From Proteles cristata cristata (Eukaryota > Chordata > Mammalia > Carnivora > Hyaenidae), in contig JAESUZ010003887.1 in assembly GCA_017311185.1 (NCBI GenBank), forward strand, positions 469,521-533,520: a stretch of 64,000 bases of DNA, written 5' to 3'. A program made the translations under genes and the position numbers. Below the pieces are notes generated by a model. That model was not told the DNA's origin. It ran no database searches and saw only the letters and a list, made by a program, of their open reading frames with translations. Of the stretch, positions 22,413-32,639 are shown in pieces; within the stretch, counting starts at the first letter, position 1, and each line of letters starts with the position of its first letter.

Positions 22413-23450
22413 GATGCAGAGGACAGAGGGAATCATTGCAGGAGAAAGTCCCTGAAAAGATGACAGAAGACAGAATCCTGTTTATAAGTGGAGGGCTTGG
22501 TCTTAGAAAGTGACAGGGACGCTTCCCTCCCCCTATTTCGACAGAAAGGAGGGCAGACAACACGAGAAAAGACGCAGGTAGGTGGGTGAACTAGGGGTGG
22601 GAAGAAGAGACAGGTTTCTGATTCCATTGATTTCTCTCTGAAGTGAGCATCAAAGCTGTCATCCAGTGATGGGGAAGTGGGGAGGGGGGGAGGGACAAGC
22701 AGAGAAAATGATAATTTGAGGATAAAGGAAAATTTTGAAATAATTTTCATGGAGCATTAGAAAGTGAATTTACTAGGCAAGTACTGAAATATTACCTGGC
22801 AGCATTCAAAGGCAGGCCTCATCATAAACTTGAACCAGTCCACGTGGCAGGGTGATGTTCTCTCCAGGGTCCTAGAGAGCAATCAGCTGACAGGGTGCAT
22901 GTGCCGAATAAGTGGATGGTTGGGTTTAACTAGGGTTGGGGCTTTTCTGATTGTGAAGGAGGGAGGGGGGGCCAAGGGCACCCAGGCTGCTAAGAAGGGC
23001 ATGGTTTAGGGGCTGGTCAGTGAAATCTGGGCTGAGAAATGAAGGAACATAAGAGCCATGTTTGGTGGGTAGTGACAAAGGCAAATGTGGACAAAGGGGT
23101 CTCAGCAGTTGAAAGAAGAGTGCAGGAGTGCTAGAATCCTGGAGCAGAAGTCAGACAGGTGGTCCTTGAAGTCGAGACTATACTTACGTATTTATTTTGA
23201 GGTGGAGAATTTAGAGGAGAGGTTGTTATTGGTGATGATGAAGTCTAGGGTGTGGCCATTTGCAGGGAAGGGTGAGAAGAGCAGGAAATGATTTTTGGTG
23301 CTGGCAGGGTGGTGGTCAATGAGCCAAGGGTCCAGGGTCTTGGACAGATCACCTACAGGGACACTAAAGATGTTGAGAATGATGGCCAGAATATTGTGTG
23401 TGGGGGGGGTGGAGGGCGGTGAAACGGCAGACACCAAGTGCCTAGGTCAT
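20885..23450 (-). mobile_element. Long L2 LINE copy, antisense
   Basis: Starts with the reversed L2 3' tail (TTAATAAGCACCTACTGTGT, GCCCTGCCCTCAAG) and runs through reversed ORF2. Landmarks are GATAGATCCCTCTGGCTGCT (about 21450), GAGAGGTGATGATGGCTTGG (about 21547), 'ggtctgggctgtgggtaaaaatttaagagtc' (about 21866), GTCGTTGGTGACCTTGATCA (about 22172), 'gaggtggggatgaaatcac' (about 22209) and TCTCTCTGAAGTGAGCATCA (about 22632). The order follows a single L2 element from its 3' end towards its 5' end. A GA microsatellite lies inside. About 2.5 kb is preserved, unusual for L2. Frames are broken, so no protein is made. Confidence 0.75.
22379..22410 (+). repeat. (GA)n microsatellite
   Basis: About 16 GA units within the antisense L2 copy, not part of a SINE. 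Confidence 0.95.
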
Positions 23451-23454
23451 GAAT

Positions 23455-24750
23455 TGGTGACTAATCTTTAGTTCTTAGAATTTCAAAGTCATCCATCTAG
23501 TAAAGTGGTTTTAAAAGGCTTTGGAAGACTCTCACCTCTTGTTTGCAGGAAGCACTTTGGGGCAGCTCGGACAAACAGCAGAAGTTCAAGTATAGCTACT
23601 GTTTGGAAATAGGGTGGGGGAGATTCAGCCCCTTCCTCTCAGGGCCAGCCCCTGGGCTGGGTGGTAGGGGGGAGGGGGAGGCACTCTAGAAGGCTCCGTG
23701 GAACCATCCATGGCACACAGAAAACCACCGATGGAATCCAGTGGTCCTTGTTTTATGTGTATGGAACAAGAGTGCTCTTTATCCAAGAGCAGAGCCAAGA
23801 ACAGAGCCGATGTCCTGCCTCCCACTGGACCTAGGCTGCATCACCCCTGCAAACCTGCCTTCCCATTCTCTGCTGCTCTTCCCTGAGGTTTCCAACATTG
23901 ACTGTAAACATAGAACTGACCACAGCATTAGCAGGAAGCTTCTCTCCAGCCCATCCCTAGGGCTTTCCCAGAACTATCGGATGATACTGCCCCATCATCA
24001 GAGGGGGCTAGGCTCAGATGAAAGTCATGAAGAGATGGCCAAGGGTTCATCCTGGGGTGGGGGGTGGGGCAGATCTGGGTCCAGAGATGAGCTGCAAGCA
24101 GGGACTTGGCCATGACCAGACTCCTAGAGCCTGGGCTGGACATGGGTGAGGCAGGATGGAGCCACATGCTAGAAGTCAGTGTGCAGGGGCGAGGCCAGCA
24201 CCCAACTAAGTGGACTGCCCAAGCAAGACATCAGTGTGGCCAAGAGATAGAAGCCCTCTTCAAGGCACTGGGACAGAAACTAGACTAGAAGATGGAAGGA
24301 TCTGGAGGAGGTGGGGAGACAGAGTTGGAGGGTTTCCAGAAGTGCTGCAGAGCACAGGGGCTTTTTATAGGTCCCATTGGGCCTCACCTATGATAAGGAA
24401 GGTGCTAGACAGACTCTGTATGGGGGAGCATGTCCAGACCAGCAGGTCAAGCTCAGTAATGGGGGATGTGGAGGCAGAGTGCAGTACACAAAGCCAGCTG
24501 GACATCCCTTGATGGTTTTGAGCCATCCGCCCATGGACAGGGGAACCTCACCCAAGCTGGCATATAGGAAGTAGTATCGTGCCGATGGGAAGGGGCTAGT
24601 AAGTATCACACAGATCTCACTGTCTCAGCCAGATGAGCCAGAGCACAAGTCGGGACTCTCAGTATAGCAGCATACTGGCAGGGAAACTGAGGCAGAAGGC
24701 TGGGACAGGCAGACAGGGGCAGGGGGCTCATTTCCCATCCCTGACCCCCG
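23455..24750. other. Unique sequence, no gene recognised
   Basis: No repeat or gene was recognised. A G-rich tract lies at about 23662-23680 and a GGGGTGGGGGGTGGGG tract at about 24053-24068. The 124-codon open frame here has no recognised domain. Confidence 0.4.
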
Positions 24751-24754
24751 CCTC

Positions 24755-25050
24755 AGTTCTGGCCCCAGTGCACAAAGGATTCCAGGCTGTCCCCTCTGCC
24801 CCAAAGCCCTTCCCCCTGCTCCCTGATGTCAGCAAACTCAGCCCTCTCACATGTCCTTTCCTAGGACAGACCTTCCCTGACTGGCTTGTCTACAGAGCCC
24901 CCCCTGCCTCATCCCTCATTCCCCTCCACGTCTTTAACCTGCTTTTTGTTTCCTGGAAGCACGTATGACTTACTACCTGACATCTTAGAATGTGTACATT
25001 GACTTGTTATTGTCCACTTTCCACGCTAGCACTAGGCTGGAATTCGGTTT
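24755..25050 (+). mobile_element. L2 LINE, 3' part, sense
   Basis: 'gcacaaaggattccaggctgtcccctctgcccc', ACCTTCCCTGACTGGCTTGT, 'tgtacattgacttgttattgtcc' and GCACTAGGCTGGAATTCGGT follow L2 3' order. Confidence 0.65.
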
Positions 25051-25064
25051 CCGTGTCCTTCCAG

Positions 25065-25173
25065 ATCAGCCCCTCTCGGCCCCCAGCAGAGGAGGGGGCC
25101 CTGGATGCCAGGCTGCCGGGCTGTGATGGTCACCCCCTCCCTGAGAAGCCGGCTGTTGCAGGCCCTGGGGCTG
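25065..25173 (+). other. Possible exon, splice-bounded (low confidence)
   Basis: A good acceptor (TTTCCGTGTCCTTCCAG, ending 25064) is followed by 109 open nucleotides and a donor GTGAGC at 25174. The in-frame text would be Pro/Ala/Gly-rich and is not recognised. The acceptor lies in or beside an L2 tail, where chance splice-like pairs are common. Confidence 0.12.
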
Positions 25174-25234
25174 GTGAGCGGTGCTGGGCCCCTGGAAACC
25201 CCAGGCCAGTCGTATCAAGGCCGATAAGCTTCAG

Positions 25235-25390
25235 TAAGTGGCTCTAAAGATAATCAATTGTTTTCATTCTGAGTGAAACAACCAGCACCAAGGAACCTCT
25301 ATTTAAAAACCACACACATACGCCAGATCCATCTTTTGTTAAATTGTTGCACATGCTGATCTGATTTGACCTGGCAGGTTTAATGTGCTT
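25235..25390. promoter_or_regulatory. Candidate conserved non-coding element
   Basis: AT-rich unique block (AGATAATCAATTGTTTTCAT, CTCTATTTAAAAACCAC, TTTGTTAAATTGTTGCACAT, TTTGACCTGGCAGGTTTAAT) set between GC-rich sequence. Composition only. Confidence 0.25.
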
Positions 25391-25618
25391 CCTGCTCTGT
25401 GCCAGAGAGGGGCCTGGGAGGGGATGGGGTTGGGGGAGGGACGCAGCAGGGGAAGCTGCGGAGGGCAGGGCGATGGGGAGAGGGGTGCTGCAGCTGAGCA
25501 GGAAGGAGAGGAGGATCTGGAGCTGAGGAGGAGGAGGGAACCTCACCTCCCGGCTTTACCCACCTTGGGGACTCGGGTGAGGGCTCCCCTCTCCTGTGGG
25601 AAATCCTGCCCTAATTTA

Positions 25619-25775
25619 CTTCCCTCCTCCTCTCCCTCCTCCTCTCCTCCCTCCTCCCTCCTCTCTCCTCCTCCTCCTCCTCCCTCCTCCTCCTCCCTCC
25701 CTCCTCCTCCTCCCCTTCCTCCTCCTCCTCCTCCTCCTCCTCCTCCTCCATCTCCTCCTCCTCCTCTCCCTCCTC
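25619..25775 (+). repeat. Polypyrimidine (TCC/CTCC)n tract
   Basis: 25619-25749 is 131 nt of only C and T, mostly TCC and CTCC units. A single A is followed by more of the same to 25775. The minus strand is pure GGA/GGGA. Such mirror-symmetric homopurine tracts can form triplex (H-DNA). Open frames through it read as poly-Leu, poly-Pro or poly-Glu and are not genes. Confidence 0.97.
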
Positions 25776-25844
25776 AATTGATTCAAGAGAATTAGTGGCC
25801 TGGCTAGAAAGGACCATAGACTGCAGGGTCCAAACTCTTGATTT

Positions 25845-25925
25845 TCTAGGGAGGAAAACAAACTCAGAGAGGGTAAGCCACTTACCCAAAGTCACCCAGC
25901 AAATAGTGGCAGAGTGGAGCCAGGT
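25845..25925 (-). mobile_element. MIR SINE fragment
   Basis: 'aaactcagagagggtaagccacttacccaaagtcacccagcaaatagtggcagagtggagccagg' is the reverse MIR core. Confidence 0.7.
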
Positions 25926-26214
25926 CCTGGGATGCTAGATAGAGGTCCACCTAGAAAGACTAGAGGTAGTCTTTCTAGAAGCTACTGGGGAGGGAATCTT
26001 ATCTCTTCCACAAGTAGGAGGCCGACAAGGGCAGGGCACATGTTTCTCCTTCCCTGCCTTGCAGGCCCTCTCTGAGACAGACACCCAGTGAACATTGCTA
26101 AGTGAGTGAAGGCAGGGATCCATGGGGTCCCAGGGAGCGGGAGGAGATCTGCCGGGCAGGGAATGGAGCAGCTTGGGCATACTAGGCCCTAGAGAACACA
26201 GGAGCAACAGTTTT

Positions 26215-26420
26215 GAAAATGTGAGGCAGGTCATGCCCTCCCTCTGCTCCAGTCTGTACTGGCTCTCAGTCTCCAGAATAAAAGCCCAAGTCCCAAGGAT
26301 GCCCTGCACGGTCCTGTGTGATCCCACCCTACCTCCCCCTACCCCCTCCCTTCCCGTCACCCACGCGGCCACACTGGTTACCTCGCTGTCCCTCCTGCGT
26401 CCAGACCAGGCTTCTCGAGT
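26215..26420 (+). mobile_element. L2 LINE fragment, sense
   Basis: 'ggtcatgccctccctctgctcc', TCCAGAATAAAAGCCCAAGT, 'gatgccctgcacggtcctgtgtgatcc' and 'cggccacactggttacctcgctgtcc' follow the L2 ORF2 3' order. Confidence 0.72.
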
Positions 26421-26424
26421 TTAC

Positions 26425-27830
26425 AGGTGAGCAGCATAGACTCTGAAGGAGTCGAGGACGTGAGGGGTCACCCCGGGGCTGAGTGAGGTGGCAGCCGGGG
26501 AAGCTGAGAGGGCAGGCAGGTAATGGAGGTGGGGAAGGCCAGGCGCTGCCTCACCCCGGATATGTGGGCAGCAGAGGGAGCCTGATGCCCATTGCCTGAG
26601 CCTGGGAGTGAGTGTCCAGGGGTGGGTCCCCCGATGTTCCGTCCTAGCAGGCCTGGGCACAGTGGGGGGCTGCCGACGACCCACAGCACCAGCCCCCTGT
26701 GCTCCAGAAAGACGCTCGGGCCGAGGAGGGCCACAATAGCAATTCCCTCCTGTGACAGCTGCGAGTAACTGGAGACAGCCCCAGGGAGGAGCACTTCTCT
26801 GGAGGAGCTGCCGGTCACCTGGGAGGCTGGGGGCCTGTGATGAGGGCTGCAGTCCAGTGGGCTCTTCCTCTCTCTCAGGCCCCCACCCTGCTACCGACGC
26901 TTAGGCCCTCCTCTGTTTCTTCATAGCCGTGCTGGCCCGAGGCACGGCCACGGCCATAAATAATAGTAATAAAGAGAGAGTCTGTGCCAAGTGAGATGAT
27001 TTTATGAAATTACATTTTTGAAAAGGTTAATTCTTCCATCTCCCCACTTGTATTCCAATCTGGAGAGGCAAATGTGGATTAATTGGTCCCATTTCCTCCC
27101 CGGCCTCCATGGGACACCGACAAGATGTTTGCTTGCACCAGGGCCTGACTTGTCCGTCAGGCTTGCCGGAAGCAGCCGGCCTGTGCCCTCCTCTCACCCC
27201 CCCCGCCCCCCCCGGAGCTGGCTGACCTCCCTCCCTGTCAGGCTCAGGGCCAGCGGGGGCCCTCCTGACCCGGGCCTGGGAAGTCCTGGCAGATGGAGGG
27301 GCAGATGGAAGGGACAGGGAAAGGGGCCCCAGAGAAATTTCTGGAAGTGGCTGTGGAGGGCAGGACCCGGGAGGAGCAGATGTGGGTGAGGGGGTCCCAG
27401 TTGGAGGCCTGGCTCTGGAAGCCCCCGGGCACATGCACGGAGTGGGCAGGGTGAGTGAGTCAGACAGGCGAAGGGAGTAGAGACAGATGGACAGACAGAC
27501 GTGAGGGAGGAGCCAGGAGCTGGTGGGTAGACCTTCTTTCTGGTCTCTACTTTCCACCTTTTCATTGTTATTTTTCCCCAAATCAGGCAAAGGAAGTCTG
27601 GGGAAGACAGACCCTGAGGAAAGGCATTTACATCAAAGGGAGGCAGCGAGAATGGGAGAGGGGTATTTTCTGGGAGCTTCGAGTGTGACTTCTCTCCTAA
27701 CCAAGCTGGCCCTCCTTGTGTTCCCAGGGTCCCCCCAGGCTGCCCAGCTCTCCTCTCCTCCCTCACCGTCTTGGATGCCCAGCCTCCCTCCTCCAGGTGA
27801 ACCTAGGGTGCTGTCGACAGCTCTGCTTTG
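26425..27830. other. GC-rich unique sequence, no gene supported
   Basis: Contains an AT-rich island at 26930-27080. Two overlapping minus-strand frames of 187 and 190 codons cover 27027-27766 in different frames. Both are Pro/Gly/Ser-rich with no recognised domain, as expected of chance frames in GC-rich DNA. Confidence 0.4.
26930..27080. promoter_or_regulatory. Candidate conserved non-coding element
   Basis: AT-rich island in GC-rich surroundings (ATAAATAATAGTAATAAAGA, GATTTTATGAAATTACATTT, GGATTAATTGGTCCC). The GGATTAATTGG part carries a homeodomain-type core. Composition only. Confidence 0.25.
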
Positions 27831-27839
27831 TGTCTCCAA

Positions 27840-27985
27840 CTGCCACTGTTAGCTGTGCCACCTTGAGGACACAGGCGCTGCCCCACTCTGGGCCTCAGTT
27901 TCCTCCTCTGTGAAGCGAAGAGGCTGGACAAGCTTGTTCGAAGTTCCTTACAGCGCCGGGGTGTGGAGACGGCTGGGTGCGGAGA
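27840..27985 (+). mobile_element. MIR SINE fragment
   Basis: 'ttagctgtgccaccttgaggacacaggcgctgccccactctgggcctcagtttcctcctctgtgaagcg' is the MIR middle part, sense. Confidence 0.7.
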
Positions 27986-28284
27986 GGAAAGGGGTGCTCT
28001 GGTGTTTAGCTGTGTGATGACTTTATTTTGGTGGGCGATCATCACTGGTTTTTAAAGTACGATAAAGTGGACCAGTAGGGAAACAGAGAGGCAGTGAGAT
28101 GGAGGCAGGCTGCGTGGGGGTGTCCGTCTGTCTGTGTCTGTGTGCCTCTGTGTGCTGCGGGGAGCACAGGGGAAATATGCCAGCAGGGGCTCTTGTGTGG
28201 CTGAGTCTGTCCCCTCCTTGGGTTGGTTCCTCATGTGTCCTGCTCCCCAGGGTGAGCCTGCATCCCAGTCCTGACCTAGCCCAC

Positions 28285-28770
28285 CACCCTGAAGCTTTGG
28301 GAGATACAGAAGTGGACCTGCCCTCAAGGAGACAGAGGATGTGAGACTTCATACCGAGAGTGTTTCACCTTCAGACCAGCCCCGGGGCCTTGTGCCATAA
28401 CTGGAATTACCCCTGGTGCACAATGGGTACAGGAAGGAAGCATTCGTTCTACCTGAAGGTTGTAGGGATCAAGGGAGGCTTCCTGGAGGAGAAGACATTT
28501 GAAGTGTAGATTGATTACATGCTCTAGGCCACGGGAAGCTGGTCAAATGCCTCAGTCAAGGGACAGAGAGGCAGGCAGGTGCCCAGGGTGTGTGGGGACA
28601 GGTAGAGAGTTGATCTGTCCTATGACTGTGCCTCAGCCAGGTATGAGAAGCGAGAGGCATAGAAAATGCTCTCACAGGAAATGAGGCTGAGAGGTGGCTT
28701 TGTTTCAGTGGAGCAGAAGCAGAAGGAATGGCAGGCAAGGCATAGATAGGGAGACGACAAGCAGGCGGCC
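28285..28770 (-). mobile_element. L2 LINE fragment, antisense (tentative)
   Basis: ACCTGCCCTCAAGGAGACAG, 'gaggcttcctggaggagaagacatttgaagtgtag', 'gggacagagaggcaggcaggtgcc' and 'gagaagcgagaggcatagaaaatgc' loosely follow reversed L2 3' order. Confidence 0.5.
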
Positions 28771-28774
28771 AGCA

Positions 28775-29580
28775 GACAGGGTCCCTGCTGCCTGGTGGCC
28801 CTAGAGAAGGAAGGGGATGGGCTGGAGAGAAGATTCAACCTCCCTGGCGCCCCCTCTCCCCTTGTGGCTCCTGATGGGGCCAAGCCACCTATTTCCCCCC
28901 TTGGGTCTCCTCCTGACAGGCGCTCTCCCTGTTTATTCCTGTTCAAAGAGCGGGGAAGACCTATTTCCCTCCCAAGAGCCTATTTATTCTGCTTTCTCAT
29001 TTTCCAATCCAGTGACTTTACAGCTTCTTTTCGTTTGGCTTCATCTTCCCAACAAGAGGAACTATTCCCTCTCCCTTTCAACCCCCGGCTGGGGAAGAAC
29101 TGGGGGCCCTGCTCTGGCCGGGAGGCCTGGGGGCCCCACTCTCCATTCCGGGGCACTCAAGGCTGGGCCGCTTACCCTCTCACTGCCCTGCAGCCCCAGG
29201 GCCATGGAGAAGAAGTGGGGTTTGGATGAGATGGCGAGAAGACCTGAAGCAGAGAGAAGTAGGGAGCCCGGGAAGGGTGGGGGGTCTCCCAGTCTGGCAA
29301 TGGATGGTGGGCTTGTGGCCCCCTTTAGTTTGCTCCTATCATCTATCTTTCCCCACTTTTGAGGGCAACCCTGAATCCTAGCCATCTTCTCATCTGATGA
29401 AACTCACTGATGTCTCACTGCCTAGGTCACGGTTCCTTGGGCTTCTGACCGCCCCTTCTCACCTTCATCTTTCCAAAAGTAAGCAGTCCTACACCTTTCA
29501 CAGCTATCTGCCCACCTCCCCTCCCTTCTATTGACCTCAGGACACTTTCATTTTTGTAGAGGTAGAAGGACAGACTCCCT
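28775..29580. other. Unique sequence, no gene supported
   Basis: Two plus-strand frames of 144 and 181 codons overlap in different frames (28795-29362) and neither carries a recognised domain. Unique GC-rich sequence. Confidence 0.4.
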
Positions 29581-29584
29581 GGGG

Positions 29585-29880
29585 TTGCCATTTCCTGAGT
29601 TGAGGAAGACCACTGAAGCAGGGGCTGGGGCTGGGGGTGGGGCTGGGGACAGGAAGTGCTTGTTTCTGGCCCTGTTAGGCCGGGGATGCCTGGTAGACAC
29701 CCTGGTGAAGGTGCCCTGAGAGTCAAATTGTGAGTCTGGAGCTCCCAGTAAGGCTAGGGCTGGAGATAGAAACTTGGACTCATCAACATACGATGGTATC
29801 CCCAAGGGAAAGGGAATAGATAGAAAAGAAAAGAGAGAGCCCAGAAGGGCCTGGATGGGACAATGTTTTGTTGAAAGAAT
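29585..29880 (-). mobile_element. L2 LINE fragment, antisense
   Basis: 'aattgtgagtctggagctcccagtaaggctagggctggagatagaaacttggactcatcaacatacgatggta' is the reversed L2 ORF2 stretch containing 'ggtctgggctggagatatagatttgggagtcatcagcat'. Confidence 0.7.
29621..29648 (+). repeat. G-quadruplex-type motif
   Basis: Five G runs of four or more separated by CT or T (GGGGCTGGGGCTGGGGGTGG, then GGCTGGGG). It meets the usual G4 pattern on the plus strand. Confidence 0.8.
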
Positions 29881-30059
29881 GAGCAAAAGAGAATGCGCAG
29901 GACTGGCCAAAGTGGAAGGGGAATCCAGGAGCCTATAGAGTCTCTGTCTTCTGTTTCCAGTGTCTTTCTAATGTGGCTGGTCCCTGGTGGTCTTTGGGTC
30001 TCCTCACATATCGGCTCATATCCTCAGGGAACAAACCAGACAGAACACAGACTGAATCA

Positions 30060-30205
30060 GAACCTCGGCCCCACCCCCAGCTATGTGGCCTTGAGCAATT
30101 CACTCCACCCCTCTGAACCGCATTTCCTCATTGTGCATGCAGAAAATTCAACAAAACCCAGGCGACACCTGGCACCTAGTAGCCACTCCATAAATGTCAG
30201 TCCTC
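30060..30205 (+). mobile_element. MIR SINE
   Basis: 'cccagctatgtggccttgagcaattcac', CGCATTTCCTCATTGTGCAT, then GGCACCTAGTAGCCACTCCA and TAAATG: MIR in sense with its 3' end. Confidence 0.7.
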
Positions 30206-30244
30206 CTTCCCCTCCTCACTCTCCCTAAAATAAACCACCGTGGT

Positions 30245-30600
30245 ATGCATCATCTCAGAAGGAAGTCCTGTAGAGTTTGAGATATTTGTCTTTAAATACA
30301 CTATCTTACACTTGCCCACACTGAATCTCATCTGTCACTTTTCTGCCCACTCACACACACCCTTGTGGGATTCTGTAGTGTGTATCCCCATTGGCTTGAC
30401 ATTTCACTTCCCCCAAAAAACTTAGTGCCATTTGCAGATTTCCAGCTCTTGCTGTGTACTCTGTCTTCCAGATGATTTATTAAAATTGCAGTCGAGTTAC
30501 TCTGTCCTGACCACGGGGCATCTCTGCTGGCCGTTCTCCACCCAGAGAGGTGCCTGGCACGTCTCCAGCATCCAGCTCATTTCTGACCCAGGCAAAGTGC
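30245..30600 (-). mobile_element. L3/CR1-class LINE fragment, antisense
   Basis: The plus-strand text (TTGTCTTTAAATACACTATC, 'cactgaatctcatctgtcac', 'cttagtgccatttgcagatttcc', GATGATTTATTAAAATTGCA, 'gtcctgaccacggggcatc') matches the reverse strand of the CR1/L3 reverse transcriptase region that encodes the FADDTK-type motif. It is too degraded to code. Confidence 0.62.
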
Positions 30601-30604
30601 CGCT

Positions 30605-31530
30605 GAGCTGCCCGCCATCCCGGAGGCCCTGCGTAAGCCTGAATGAAGCCCCCAGGAGGCCCTACCACCTGCTGAGTCCCCCAGGAAGTCCCCGTGCTTT
30701 GGGGCCCCGGGGATCCCACCCTTTTCAGAGATACCTCCATTCTTCTTGCTTGCCTCATTAGTCCATGGCTCTCAGATTATTCTTTTGGGGATTGTAGTCC
30801 CACTGGGTCTACTTACCCCCTTGGCCCTGCCATTTTGGTTCATACCTGCTCCCCGTGCCCCAATCCCCTTGCATCTGTGGCTTGAGCACCTCCTCTGGCC
30901 ACTGGCGCACGCTCTGCCCAGCCAGGTACACAGGCTGGTGAATTTCACTGCTAGAGAGTACCTCTCAAACACTGACCAACAGGCCCTCCCATCCCTTACT
31001 CCTCAGCAGAGAGAACGCTGACATGGATCCTGTACAGTCACCCAGAGTTCCCAGCGGGACTAAGCTCCTGTTACCCACCATTGTAACGTGCTTGAGAACA
31101 CACCTTTTATTAGCTGCTGTCACCTTCCCACCTCACCTCCCTTACCTCTCTCCTGTGTTTTCAGGGACCACCTCCCCAGGAAACTATGTGTCCTCGACTC
31201 CTTATCTTAGGACCTCCTCCTGGGAGACCCTAACCAAAGACACCTCAGCTCATGGGCCCATGATAGATAACCAAGGGGTCTTGAGCTGCAGTTGGCCCTA
31301 TTCACCCCATGTTCTCTTGGGGACTTGAAGTCTAGCCCCTGGGCATATGCCACACCAAGAGTTCTCCCCAACTCTGGTCACCAGCCTGCCCTGGTCCAAG
31401 ACTGCGTCAGGTGCTGGGCCAGACTTCTCTTCCAGGACAGGGCATTTCTGAGCATCTCTGTCGATGTGGGAAGAGTTTATCTTGTCACTGGCTGCATTGT
31501 CTGCTGATTTATCTCTATCCAGGGGAGTGG
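30605..31530. other. Unique sequence, no gene recognised
   Basis: GC-rich unique sequence. The frames of 91-109 codons have no recognised domain. Confidence 0.4.
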
Positions 31531-31539
31531 GGCCCAGCT

Positions 31540-31745
31540 GCAGACAGCAAACATATTGAGTAAATTCCTAATGAACTGATTACTCAGCTTAGCATTTTAA
31601 CTGCGGCATTAAGCATTCTCTCACCCTCATAAGCATGTTGAACTACTGAGGGGATTATGGCTTCCAGGCTGGCCACTCTGTCACTGGGAAAAATTAATCT
31701 TGAGATTTAATCAAAGCCAAGACCACAAACTGCAGTAGGGAAGGG
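31540..31745. promoter_or_regulatory. Candidate conserved non-coding element
   Basis: A repeat-free AT-rich block. It holds a homeodomain-type AATTAATC at 31692-31699, a second TTTAATCAAAG just after it, and a RUNX-type ACCACAA at 31722-31728. It also contains TAATGAACTGATTACTCAGC. This is the most enhancer-like text in the window by motif clustering. Inference only. Confidence 0.32.
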
Positions 31746-32440
31746 CCTTTTTCTTTCCATGATGCCCCAGAGATGGCAAGGAATCCATAGCTTCCTCCGA
31801 CTTGTGAGTGACCTTGAGATGTCCTCTGGTCCATCCTGCTATGTCTGTGTGCACACAGACCCTCATGCCCGATGGTTGGGGCCTTTTCTAGACATGATCC
31901 GGCTGAGAAATACCCTTTTGTAGATAGGAAGGGTAAGATAGAAGGGTAAGCCCAAGTGGAAGTAGGTTAATGAACAACGTTGGAATGCGAAGTAGAAAGC
32001 AAATGCAGGGTTCTTACTTATTCTTAGCCTCTTCTGTTAGGGATTCACTGTGACCTTCAGGTCCTCATCTGGCAGCTTTTGTGGTAACCAAGACTCCATT
32101 TGGATGCTCCGCATGTCTTCCCCGAGCTTCCCCATCTCTCCTGACCTCTGTCAGCTTCTGTGTGATCAGGCTGATGAGTGAGTGTGGATGGCAGAGCCCG
32201 TCTGTGCAACGCTCACCTGGGCACGCGTGTCTGTGTGTGAGGCCAGAGGGGTCTGCAAGGATTGCAGCCTTCAAGGAAGGGACCAGATGTTGAATTCCAT
32301 GGCTCAAAGCTCATGGTCTTAGATCAAACGTGCTCACGGGCAGGCCTGTGTGACTAGTAAGCAGCAGCTAAGAACTGTCCGGTGTCTGGTTCCTGAAGGA
32401 GAAGGCCTGGGGAGTATGTGTGGCTCCAGAGAGCCCTCGA
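31745..32440. other. Unique sequence, no gene recognised
   Basis: No repeat or gene was recognised. Short frames on both strands overlap. Confidence 0.4.
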
Positions 32441-32443
32441 GCC

Positions 32444-32627
32444 TAGATTCTCAAAGTATGGTCCTAGGGGGCACTCCTGGGTCACCCCGGCTCTCATACC
32501 TGCAAATAGTGTCCAGAGAGCTAGCACTGCAGCATCTGCGGCCTCACCCAGACCTCCCGGATCAGGGTCTTTCTTTTCTGGAGTCCCCAGGTGGTTCAGG
32601 TGTGCCTCTAAGTGTGAGCAGCACTGG
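32444..32627. mobile_element. hAT-Charlie non-autonomous DNA transposon (MER20/MER5-like)
   Basis: It opens with AGATTCTCAAAGTATGGTCC and closes with CCTCTAAGTGTGAGCAGCACTGG, imperfect inverted ends. Internally it has GCAGCATCTGCGGCCTCACC, 'ccagacctcccggatcaggg' and CCCAGGTGGTTCAGGTG, all in MER20-like order. Confidence 0.65.
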
Positions 32628-32639
32628 CCCAGCCACCCA

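Noticed and set aside
25385..25895. Poly-Pro/poly-Leu frames on plus and poly-Glu frames on minus
   Set aside because: They are translations of the TCC/GGA low-complexity tract.
27027..27766. Overlapping minus-strand frames of 187 and 190 codons
   Set aside because: Both are open in different frames over GC-rich DNA, are Pro/Gly/Ser-rich and carry no recognised domain. Mutually exclusive chance frames.
28795..29362. 144- and 181-codon plus-strand frames
   Set aside because: They overlap in different frames with no domain or splice signals, as expected in GC-rich unique sequence.
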